A stretch of 64,000 bases of DNA. It comes from Plantactinospora sp. KBS50. Its GTDB lineage: Bacteria; Actinomycetota; Actinomycetes; Mycobacteriales; Micromonosporaceae. Each line of letters begins with the position of its first letter. Within the stretch, counting starts at the first letter, position 1. Below are positions 56,663 to 64,000 of the stretch, one piece after another. The stretch lies in contig NZ_CP022961.1 of assembly GCF_002285795.1 (NCBI RefSeq), forward strand, positions 3,352,001 to 3,416,000. Direction: 5' to 3'. Both the position numbers and the translations under genes were made by a program. The notes under the pieces are model-generated. The model was given only the letters and a program-made list of their open reading frames with translations. It had not been told where the DNA came from and did not search any database.

Positions 56663-57771
56663 TTACGGCAGCCGGGGCAGGATGTCGGTCTCGAAGATCC
56701 GGTCGGGCGCTTCGAGGTGGCACCGGGACTCCCGGGTGGTGTCGGCGGTCCGCGGCAGCCGGGCCGGCTCCTCGTTCTTGCACAGCCCGCCCGGCACCCG
56801 GGTGCGGAACTCGCAGCGCGGATGGAAGGGGCAGCCGCTCGGCACGTTGAGCAGGCTGGGCGGGGCACCGGGGATGGGGTGCAGCGGCTGCGGGTCGCCG
56901 GAGAGCGCCGGGATGCTCTCCAGCAGACCCCACGAGTACGGGTGCAGCGGCGTGCCGAGGATCTTGTGCGCGGGGCCGTACTCGACGGCCCGGCCGGCGT
57001 ACATCACCAGCACGTCGTCGGCGATCTCGGCGACCACGCCGAGGTCGTGGGTGACGAAGATGACCGCCGAGCCGAAGTCGCGTTGCAGGTCGGAGATGAG
57101 GTCGAGGATCTGCGCCTGCACCGTCACGTCCAGCGCGGTGGTGGGCTCGTCGGCGATCAGCAGCTTGGGGTCGTTCACCAGCGCCATGGCGATCATGGCG
57201 CGCTGGCGCATGCCGCCGGAGAACTGGTGCGGGAAGTCGTCCAGCCGCCGCCGCGGGTTCGGGATGCCGACCCGGCCGAGCATGTCGACGGCGCGCTCCC
57301 GGGCCGCCCTCTTGGACACGTTGTTGTGCGCCCGGTACGCCTCGACGATCTGGTTGCCGATCGTGTAGAAGGGGTGCAGCGACGACTGCGGATCCTGGAA
57401 GATCATCGACGCCACGGCGCCGCGGATCTTGCGCATCTGTTCCTGCCGCATGCCGACGATCTCGGTGTCGCCCAGCCGGATCGAGCCGGAGATCCGGGTG
57501 CTCTTCGGATCGTGCAGCCCCATGATCGCCATGCTGGAGACGCTCTTGCCGGAGCCGGACTCGCCGACGATCGCGAGGGTCCGGCCCAGCGGCAGGGAGT
57601 AGCTCAGCCCCTGCACCGCCTGCACCAGGCCGTCGGCCGTGGGAAGGTGACCCGCAGGTCGGACACCTCCAGGTACGGCTGGTCGCCCTCCACCGCCGCG
57701 TTGTCCCGCCGCTGGCGTACCACGGTCTGCGGGCCGCGGGCGGAAGGGGTCTCAGGCATCTCGTCGCTCAT
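56663..57771 (-). CDS. Oligopeptide ABC transporter ATP-binding protein (DppD/OppD-like), frameshifted near its start
   Basis: The intended protein is about 369 aa. From ATG 57771 (AAGGCGG upstream) the frame gives MSDEMPETPSARGPQ and then YLEVSDLRVTFP, the normal opening of this family. It then shifts and stops at once. Sense resumes one frame over as TADGLVQAVQGLSYSL and continues with Walker A GESGSGKS, signature SGGMRQR, Walker B LLIADEP and the Cys-rich tail. The missing base is in the C-run opposite 57641-57643; adding one C restores the family sequence and a length divisible by three. An annotator reading only the long frame would see a 320-aa protein starting inside the ATPase. It is either a pseudogene or a homopolymer error. 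Confidence 0.82.
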
Positions 57772-57845
57772 TCTGTTGCCGCCTTACGAGATCGTGTACC
57801 GGTGCGACCGGCGATTGTCGGTGACGACGCTCGACGCTGCGGGGA

Positions 57846-58823
57846 TCATCCGAGCCGCACCCGGGGATCGAGGAACGTGTAGAGGATGTCGACGAGCAGG
57901 TTCATCACGACCAGCACCACCGAACCGATCAACACGCCGCCCATGATCACCGGCAGGTCGAAGGTGAAGAACGCGCGCAGCGTCATCACGCCGATCCCGG
58001 GCAGCCCGAAGATGCTCTCGGTGAACAGGGTGTTGACGATCTGGACGGCGACGTCGATCCCGAAGATCGTGATCACCGGGCTGAGGGCGGCGCGCAGGCC
58101 GTGCCGGTACACCACCCGCCGCTCGCTGATGCCCTTCGACCGGGCGGTCCGGACGTAGTCCTCGCCCAGTGCCTCGATCATCGAGGCGCGCGAGTACCGG
58201 GTGTACTGGGTCGCGTTGGCCAGGCCGAGGGTGAGCCACGGTGCCAACAGGCCGGCGGCCCAGGTGAGCGGATTGCTCAGGAAGGAGTGGTACTCCGCGC
58301 GCGGCAGGAAGGTGGCGTACAGCGCCACGATGAGCGCGACCACGAAGTACGGGACGGAGTTGATGATGAGCGTGCTGCCGACGACCAGCCGGTCGGCCGG
58401 GGAACCCCGGCGACGGGCGGCGGCGGTCCCGGCGAGCACGCCGACGGTGAAGTACACCAGCGCACCGCCCAGGACGATGGAGACCGTCACGGGCAGGGCC
58501 TGGGCCAGCAGCTTCGTCACCGGCTGGCCGAGGATGTAGGAGTAGCCGAGACACGGGGCCGAGCAGTGGATGACGGCGCCGGCGCTGGTGAAGTCGCGGC
58601 CGACGACGATGCCCTTGAGGTACAGGCCGATCTGCTCCACGGCCGGTTCGTCGAGTCCCAGGCTGTTGCGGATGTCCGCCACCCGCTCCGGGGTGCAGCG
58701 GTTGCCGCAGATCGCGCCCGCCGGGTCGGTCGGAGCCAGGAAGAACAGCGCGAAGCTGGCGATCAGCGTAACGATGACGACGGAGATCGCACTCGCGCAT
58801 CGCCGCAGGATGTACAGGAGCAC
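57846..58823 (-). CDS. Peptide ABC transporter permease (DppB-like)
   Basis: 325 aa with six transmembrane helices. The N-terminal helix LRRCASAISVVIVTLIASFA is followed by a large outer loop with four cysteines (GAICGNRCTPE, VIHCSAPCLGY), then the BPD_transp_1 core with the EAA loop (EALGEDYVRTARSKGISERRV, given as GEDYVRTARSKG) and GLPGIGVMTLRAF. GAGGAG six bases before GTG 58823 favours that start over the TTG at 58829. Confidence 0.92.
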   Translation of the reverse strand: MLLYILRRCASAISVVIVTLIASFALFFLAPTDPAGAICGNRCTPERVADIRNSLGLDEPAVEQIGLYLKGIVVGRDFTSAGAVIHCSAPCLGYSYILGQPVTKLLAQALPVTVSIVLGGALVYFTVGVLAGTAAARRRGSPADRLVVGSTLIINSVPYFVVALIVALYATFLPRAEYHSFLSNPLTWAAGLLAPWLTLGLANATQYTRYSRASMIEALGEDYVRTARSKGISERRVVYRHGLRAALSPVITIFGIDVAVQIVNTLFTESIFGLPGIGVMTLRAFFTFDLPVIMGGVLIGSVVLVVMNLLVDILYTFLDPRVRLG

Positions 58824-58970
58824 CGCCAACTCCTCGCTTTCGGGCGGCCGGTCACGCGGACCGGGATGGTGTCGCAGGATCTCCGGTCAGCGACCGGAAG
58901 GAAGGGGCATCCGCCCCCGTGGTCCGGCCGGTGCCGCAGGCGCCGACCGGACCACGGGATCAGGAGTGGA

Positions 58971-60710
58971 TCAGCTACCGCTCTTCAGGAACAGGTTCGG
59001 GAAGAACGGCAGGCCGACCGTGGCGTCGCCCTCGGCGCCACCGATGTTGGTGCCGGCCACGATGGCCATCTTGTCGTAGTAGCGCGGGAGCGCCACGTAC
59101 ATGTTCATGATCTCCTGGTCCAGGTCGCCCCACTTGGCGGTGGCCTGGTCCGCGGGCAGCTCGGCAACCTCGTCGATCTTGCTGTCGAGAGCCTTGTCGC
59201 TCAGCATGCCCCACGAGGTGCCGTCGCTGATGCTGTGCGACTGGAACAGCACCGGCATCCAGCTACCACCACTGGGCCAGTCCGAGCACCAGCCGGCGGG
59301 CGAGAGGCCCATGTTCACCGGCGAGTCGTAGTCGCTCGTCTTGGTCCGCAGCTCGGCGGTGGGCACACCGACCGGCTTCGGGGTGAAGCCCGCCGCCTTC
59401 AGCGCGTCGCTGCGCACCTGGGCGAGCTGCTGCGGGATGGTCTTGGTGTTGTCGTAGTACCAGCTCAGCTCGAAGCCGACCTTGCCCGCGTCCTGGAGGA
59501 TCTTCTTGGCCGCCTCCGGGTCACCGTCGCCCTTGCCGCTCAGGCCCGGCGCCGGGTCGTACTTCTTGTAGCCGGGGACGCTCGGCGGCAGGATGGTGCT
59601 GGACCGCTCGGCGATGTAGTCGTTCAGGCCGGCGGCCTTCCAGTCGGCGTCGTACGGCCAGGCCAGCGCGATCGCCTTGCGGATCTCCAGCGGGATCTTC
59701 CGGGTGTCCAGCTGCACCACGATGTTGCAGGGGCTCTCACCCTGGATGAGCTGGTCCTTCTTCTCCTGCACCTGCGGGATCAGCGACGCGTCGATGTTGC
59801 CGTAGTTGAGCGCGTTGGCGTCCGGGCCGTTGCTGTTGAGCACCTGCTGCTGGCTCTTGACGTCATCGACGCCCCACTTGAAGTCCCACGCGTCGGCGTA
59901 CTGGTGCCGCACCGGGTCGGTGTTGGCGTCCCAGTTCGGGTTCTTCTTGAGCTTCAGCTCGCTGCCCGCGGTGTAGCTGTCGAACATGTACGGGCCGGTC
60001 GAGATCGGCTTGTTCTTGTAGTCCTGCTTGGTGTCCTTGGCCTTGGGGATCGGCGAGAACATCGGGAAGGACATGTAGAACGGCAGGTCGCTGAACGGCT
60101 TGGCGAGGTGGATCACCAGGGTGCTGGCGTCCGGGGTCTCCACGCCGGCGTAGTCGTCGCCGCTCTCGTACGGGCCCTTGTACTTGTCGGCGTCCTTGAA
60201 GTACACCAGCTGGTACGTCGGGCCGTTGGCGAACAGGTCGTGCGCGAAGGACCGCTTGATGGCGTACGCCAGGTCCTCGACCTTGACCTCGCTGCCGTCC
60301 TCGTACTTGATGCCCGGCTGCAGCTTGAAGGTCCAGGTCAGCTTGTCGTCCGAGACGGTGCCCACGTCGGTCAGGTCCGGCACCAGCACCGGCTTGCCCT
60401 CGCGGATCGCGAACTGGGTCGGCGTACGGAACAGCAGCTTGCCGATCTCGTTCGAGTCGACGTAGTAGATGTCGGTCGGGTCGAAGGTGTTCGGCGTCGA
60501 CTGCGAGTAGATCGTGATCGTGCCACCCTTCTTCGCGCCCGCGACGTCGGGCGCCGGGCCCTTGGCGTCGGGATCGATGGCGCTCTGCTGGGTGTTGATC
60601 TTGCCACTGTCGTCGGTCGTGCCGCTGTTGTTGGAGGACGGGCTACCACAGCCCGTCACCCCAAGGGCTATGGCGGCACAGGCCGCCACGGCCACATTGA
60701 GTCGCCTCAC
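58971..60710 (-). CDS. Peptide ABC transporter substrate-binding lipoprotein (SBP_bac_5)
   Basis: 579 aa. The lipoprotein signal is MRRLNVAVAACAAIALGVTGC (split at the lipobox GVTGC). The SBP_bac_5 fold includes GGTITIYSQSTPNTFDP, LTWTFKLQPGIKYEDGSEV (given as LTWTFKLQPGIKYEDG), AYAIKRSF and DNTKTIPQQLAQV. It binds oligopeptides or similar solutes for the permease pair. GGGAG five bases before GTG 60710 sets the start. The permease gene DppC lies 35 bases upstream. Confidence 0.93.
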   Translation of the reverse strand: MRRLNVAVAACAAIALGVTGCGSPSSNNSGTTDDSGKINTQQSAIDPDAKGPAPDVAGAKKGGTITIYSQSTPNTFDPTDIYYVDSNEIGKLLFRTPTQFAIREGKPVLVPDLTDVGTVSDDKLTWTFKLQPGIKYEDGSEVKVEDLAYAIKRSFAHDLFANGPTYQLVYFKDADKYKGPYESGDDYAGVETPDASTLVIHLAKPFSDLPFYMSFPMFSPIPKAKDTKQDYKNKPISTGPYMFDSYTAGSELKLKKNPNWDANTDPVRHQYADAWDFKWGVDDVKSQQQVLNSNGPDANALNYGNIDASLIPQVQEKKDQLIQGESPCNIVVQLDTRKIPLEIRKAIALAWPYDADWKAAGLNDYIAERSSTILPPSVPGYKKYDPAPGLSGKGDGDPEAAKKILQDAGKVGFELSWYYDNTKTIPQQLAQVRSDALKAAGFTPKPVGVPTAELRTKTSDYDSPVNMGLSPAGWCSDWPSGGSWMPVLFQSHSISDGTSWGMLSDKALDSKIDEVAELPADQATAKWGDLDQEIMNMYVALPRYYDKMAIVAGTNIGGAEGDATVGLPFFPNLFLKSGS

Positions 60711-60745
60711 AGTTGCTCCCTTTCTTGGTGAAACGGGGTGTGCCG

Positions 60746-61783
60746 TCATCGGCGGGTACGGGGGTCAAAGGCGTCCCGGACAGCGTCACCGAGCAGGCTG
60801 AGCGCCAGCACGAGGATGGTGATGCCGATGATCGGGATCCAGAGGTACGCCGGGTCGGCGCGGTAGTAGTTCTGCGCCGCGGAAATCGTCAGACCCCACG
60901 ACGGCGTGGGCTCGGTCAGGCCGACCCCGAGGAAGGTCAGGCCGGCCTCTGCGACGATGTAGCTGGGCAGGGCCAGGGACGCCGACACCATGATCGGCGC
61001 CACCAGGTTGGGCAGCAGTTCCTTGAACAGAACCTTGTGGGTCGGCACGCCCAGCACCTTCGCCGCGGCGATGAACTCGCGCTCGCGCAACGAGAGCACC
61101 TGGCCGCGGATGAGCCGGGCCAGGCCGGCCCAGCCGAAGAAGGAGAGCACCAGGACCAGCGAGATGAACCGCACCTTGGCCACCTCGGACGGGTTGGCCG
61201 CCTCCGCACCGCCCAGCATCGCCACCAGCACACCGGCGGTCGCGATCGCGAACAGCAGGTACGGCAGGCTCAGCACCAGGTCGATGAACCAGGACAGCAC
61301 CCGGTCCACCAGCCCGCCGGCGAACCCGGCGACCAAGCCGACGATCACCCCGACGAGGGTGGTGGCGATCGTGACCGTCACCGCCACGATGAGCGACGGT
61401 CGCGCACCGTACACCCAGCGGGCGAACAGGTCCCGGCCGAGCCGCGGCTCGATGCCGAACCAGTGGTCGGAGGTCATCCCGATGGTCGGGAAGCCGTAGT
61501 CGTCGATCATGCCCTGGTGATATTCCGTGGGGGTCTGCCCCTCCAGCTTTGCCAGCAGCGGGGCGAACACGGCGATGACAATGAAGAGGACGAAGATGCC
61601 CGCACAGATCATCGCCACCCGGTCGGCCCGCAGCCGCTCGAAGGCGATCCGCGTCGGCGACTTGCTGACCGTCACGACCCGCTGCTGCGGCGCCGGCGAA
61701 GCCACTTCCACGGCCGTTGGCGGCTCGTCGAGCGTGGTCGACTCAGCACTCGTACGCGACGGGTCCACCCACGTCACCTCCAT
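60746..61783 (-). CDS. Peptide ABC transporter permease (DppC-like), first gene of operon
   Basis: 345 aa. A ~45-residue polar N-terminus precedes a transmembrane helix (VAMICAGIFVLFIVIAVFA) and the BPD_transp_1 core: GIEPRLGRDLFARWVYGAR, LREREFIAAAKVLG (EAA loop), AEAGLTFLGVGL and the end DAVRDAFDPRTRR. ATG 61783 is used. A GTG a few codons in (VDPSRTS), with GGAGG upstream, may be the real start. Order of the operon is permease, binding protein, permease, ATPase, ATPase. Confidence 0.91.
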   Translation of the reverse strand: MEVTWVDPSRTSAESTTLDEPPTAVEVASPAPQQRVVTVSKSPTRIAFERLRADRVAMICAGIFVLFIVIAVFAPLLAKLEGQTPTEYHQGMIDDYGFPTIGMTSDHWFGIEPRLGRDLFARWVYGARPSLIVAVTVTIATTLVGVIVGLVAGFAGGLVDRVLSWFIDLVLSLPYLLFAIATAGVLVAMLGGAEAANPSEVAKVRFISLVLVLSFFGWAGLARLIRGQVLSLREREFIAAAKVLGVPTHKVLFKELLPNLVAPIMVSASLALPSYIVAEAGLTFLGVGLTEPTPSWGLTISAAQNYYRADPAYLWIPIIGITILVLALSLLGDAVRDAFDPRTRR

Positions 61784-62173
61784 TCCCGGACGACCGCACC
61801 CACCCAGGCACCCCGACGGGGTCGCCGGTGTGCGGTGGCGGAAACGCTAGCCGGCCCCGGGTTTCGCCGAAACGGCCTGAGGCATCAAATCAATAACAGC
61901 TAGGTCACCGTTGTACGCGAGGCCTGTCACACCCATCGAAGGATCTTGGGGAATTGTCCGGACGCCTTTTGTCCGCGAAGTCACGCATGCCCACCGAAAA
62001 ACGGAACGCTGGGTACACATCCGACCGCGAACAGCGATCATCGTATGGGTGGCGCCGATGTCACCGGTAAACCGGCTTGACTGGAGAGCGCAATTATCTG
62101 CCCCGATTCGGACCGCCACCGCCCGCCCATTCGGCGGATGACACACCGTATCGGCGATCCCCATCATCAGTAG
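61784..62173. other. 390-base divergent intergenic region
   Basis: No gene is supported between the peptide transporter operon (-) and the methyltransferase gene (+). Base composition is lower in GC than elsewhere, as expected for two promoters, but no clear operator or riboswitch is seen. Confidence 0.5.
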
Positions 62174-62830
62174 ATGCCACTACGGTCTCTGCGCTTCCGA
62201 CTGGTCGACTCCCCCACCTCGCTGGGCGGGAAACGGCGCGCCCGGCGCGCCGCCTGGCTCTCCGAGACCTTCCCCGGACTGGCCGACATGACGGTCCTGG
62301 ACATCGGTGGCCGGGTGGCGAGTTGGGCCGACGCGCCGGTCCGGCCGGCCCACGTGCACCTGGTCAACCTGGAGACACCGCCGACCGACCTGCCCGACTG
62401 GGCCGAATCAGACCAGGCCGACGCCTGCGACCTGCCGGCCGCGATCCGGTCCCGCCGGTACGACCTGGTGTTCAGCAACAGCGTGCTGGAACACGTCGGC
62501 GGGCACGAACAGCGCCGCCGGATGGCCGCGGTGGTCCGCGAGCTCGCCCCGCGCTACTGGGTGCAGACTCCGTACCGGTACTTCCCCATCGAGCCGCACT
62601 GGGTGGCGCCGGGAATGCAGTTCCTGCCGGTGCCGGCCCGGGTGCTGATCGCCCGCAAGTGGCCGCTGGCGTACACCCCGAACAAGCCCTGGGAGCAGGC
62701 GATGCGGCAGGTCCTGACCACCGAACTGGTCGGCCGGACCGAGCTGCGGTACCTCTTCCCCGACGCCACCATCCGGTCCGAGCGGATCGCCGGCCTCACC
62801 AAGTCACTGATCGCCGTCCGGACCGCCTGA
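62174..62830 (+). CDS. Class I SAM-dependent methyltransferase
   Basis: 218 aa. Motif I is shortened: ADMTVLDIGGRVASW (DIGG in place of DxGxGxG). The catalytic-region RRYDLVFSNSVLEHVGGHEQ, given as YDLVFSNSVLEHV, is standard for Methyltransf_11/23 proteins. The late block RYWVQTPYRYFPIEPHWVAP, given as WVQTPYRYFPIEPHW, is often seen in methyltransferases of glycan or cell-surface clusters. The acceptor is unknown. ATG 62174 is the first start. Confidence 0.78.
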   Translation: MPLRSLRFRLVDSPTSLGGKRRARRAAWLSETFPGLADMTVLDIGGRVASWADAPVRPAHVHLVNLETPPTDLPDWAESDQADACDLPAAIRSRRYDLVFSNSVLEHVGGHEQRRRMAAVVRELAPRYWVQTPYRYFPIEPHWVAPGMQFLPVPARVLIARKWPLAYTPNKPWEQAMRQVLTTELVGRTELRYLFPDATIRSERIAGLTKSLIAVRTA

Positions 62831-62896
62831 GCGGGCCCCCGCGGCCGGCCGGACCGCCGCGGGGCTACCCTGCTTGGCCATGAACGGTTGGTGCGT

Positions 62897-64000
62897 ATGA
62901 GGTTCCGGCGCATCCTCGCCGCCCTCACGGGAGTTCTGCTCACCCTTCCGGTCACGGTGCTGCCGCCGGCAGCGGCCAGCGCGGCGGCGGACGTACCGTG
63001 TCCCGCCGTCAGCCCGCCGGTCAGTCGACCGCCCCGGCCGCCCGTTCCCGAGCCCGATCCCGCCGACCGCCGCATCGGCGGCGACGCACTGGCCACCGCC
63101 GGGCTCGCGGTGCCGCCGGGCGCGACCCGGCCTCCGGCCGTCACCGCGACCTCCTGGATGGTCGCCGACCTGGACAGCGGCGCGGTGCTCGGCGGCTGCG
63201 GCCCGCACGAGTACGGCGTGCCGGCCAGCACCCAGAAGCTGCTGCTCGTGGCGACCGTGCTGCCGAAGCTGGACCCGGAGCAGGTCGTCACGGTCAACCG
63301 CAAGGATCTCGACTTCGAGCGCGGCAGCTCGGCCGTCGGCCTGGTGCTCGACGGCCGGTACCCGGTACGGACCCTCTGGCTGGGCCTGCTGCTCAACAGC
63401 GGCAACGACGCCGCGAACGTGCTCGCGCGGCTCGGCGGCGGCGACGCCGGGGTGGCCGGCACGGTGGCGGCGATGAACGCCGAGGCGCACCAGTTGGGCG
63501 CCCGCCAGACGCACGCCGCCACCCCGTCCGGACTGGACGGACCGGGCCAGGTCACCAGCCCGTACGACCTCGCGCTGATCACCCGGGCGTGCTTCGACAA
63601 CGAGGACTTCCGCAGCTACGACGCGGCCAGGACCGCGCAGATGCCGCCGCAGCCGGCCGGCGCCAAGAACGGCTTCCAGATCCAGAACGAGAACCAGTTG
63701 CTGTTCCACTACCGCGGGGGAATCGGCGGCAAGACCGGCTTCACCACCCTGGCCCGGCACAGCTACGTGGGCATCGCCGAGCGGGGCGGTCGCCGGCTCG
63801 TGGTCACCCTGCTCGGCGCCGAGGCCCGGCCGCTGCGCGGCTGGCAGCAGGGCGCGGCGCTGCTGGACTGGGGCTTCGCCCAGCCCACCGACGCGTCGGT
63901 CGGCCGGCTCGTCGCCCCCGGCGAGCTGGACGCCACGCCCGGCCCGGCGGCATCCCGACCCGGCGCCGCGCGGTCGCTGGACCGGGTCGGCCGCCCCGGC
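62897..64000 (+). CDS. D-alanyl-D-alanine carboxypeptidase (S11), cut by the window edge
   Basis: At least 368 residues, with no stop before the window end. The signal peptide (RRILAALTGVLLTLPVTVLP, then AAASAAA) is followed by a Pro-rich linker and the penicillin-binding fold: SxxK as PASTQKLLLV, SxN as NSGNDAAN, and KTG as IGGKTGFTT. It trims the pentapeptide stem of peptidoglycan outside the membrane. The last visible stretch is Pro/Ala/Arg-rich, and actinomycete homologues usually end with a transmembrane helix, which would lie beyond 64000. The start could also be GTG 62891. Confidence 0.9.
   Translation, partial: MRFRRILAALTGVLLTLPVTVLPPAAASAAADVPCPAVSPPVSRPPRPPVPEPDPADRRIGGDALATAGLAVPPGATRPPAVTATSWMVADLDSGAVLGGCGPHEYGVPASTQKLLLVATVLPKLDPEQVVTVNRKDLDFERGSSAVGLVLDGRYPVRTLWLGLLLNSGNDAANVLARLGGGDAGVAGTVAAMNAEAHQLGARQTHAATPSGLDGPGQVTSPYDLALITRACFDNEDFRSYDAARTAQMPPQPAGAKNGFQIQNENQLLFHYRGGIGGKTGFTTLARHSYVGIAERGGRRLVVTLLGAEARPLRGWQQGAALLDWGFAQPTDASVGRLVAPGELDATPGPAASRPGAARSLDRVGRPG

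Overview
The window is very GC-rich and uses GTG and TTG starts as well as ATG. It carries isoprenyl diphosphate synthase, SpoIIE/STAS/Rsb-type signalling genes, a PIG-L deacetylase, a PF04672-type methyltransferase, and many secreted glycosidases with ricin-type (CBM13) or CBM2 modules. This points to a saprophytic actinomycete, most likely Micromonosporaceae (Micromonospora, Actinoplanes or relatives). No rRNA, tRNA, CRISPR array, insertion sequence or prophage was seen.

Layout. 0-9 kb: NYN-LOTUS protein, two GNAT acetyltransferases, a GH54 arabinofuranosidase, a methyltransferase, LtrA, PIG-L deacetylase and Nudix hydrolase. 9-18 kb: a gene remnant, an HNH endonuclease, a secreted VWD-domain protein broken by a frameshift, a PD-(D/E)XK-like nuclease/DUF2075 helicase fusion, MazG-like and AraC genes opposite a VOC gene, and a DEAD-box helicase. 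18-27 kb: the most unusual locus. Four co-oriented genes encode a 1855-aa XRE / calcineurin-like / NACHT / pentapeptide / 15-repeat WD40 protein, a cupin-like protein, a SAM methyltransferase, and a TIR protein with the same calcineurin-like module. The metal ligands of that module are eroded in both proteins. A small membrane protein is divergent from the locus. 27-34 kb: Kup transporter, methyltransferase, isoprenyl synthase, MarR/MFS pair. 34-51.5 kb: a plant-polysaccharide island with GH27, GH10, GH43, a sugar ABC transporter, GH12, a second GH54 and GH5. It is interrupted by a polysaccharide deacetylase and a HemD-winged-helix fusion. 51.5-55.5 kb: an epimerase and a partner-switching set (SpoIIE phosphatase, HATPase, STAS). 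55.5-61.8 kb: a five-gene oligopeptide ABC operon with one frameshifted ATPase gene. 62-64 kb: a methyltransferase and a D-Ala-D-Ala carboxypeptidase cut by the window edge.

How genes work together. A shared 14-bp operator, TGTTA(T/G)CG(A/G)(T/G)AACA-like, precedes both GH54 genes, the GH43-GH10 operon and the sugar transporter, so these look like one arabinoxylan regulon. GH5 has a CebR-type box and GH12 a different palindrome. One CBM13 module is identical over 368 bp in GH54 (1.9 kb) and GH10 (36 kb), 34 kb apart. The 18-27 kb cluster resembles NLR/STAND-type conflict systems by architecture; its function is inference only.
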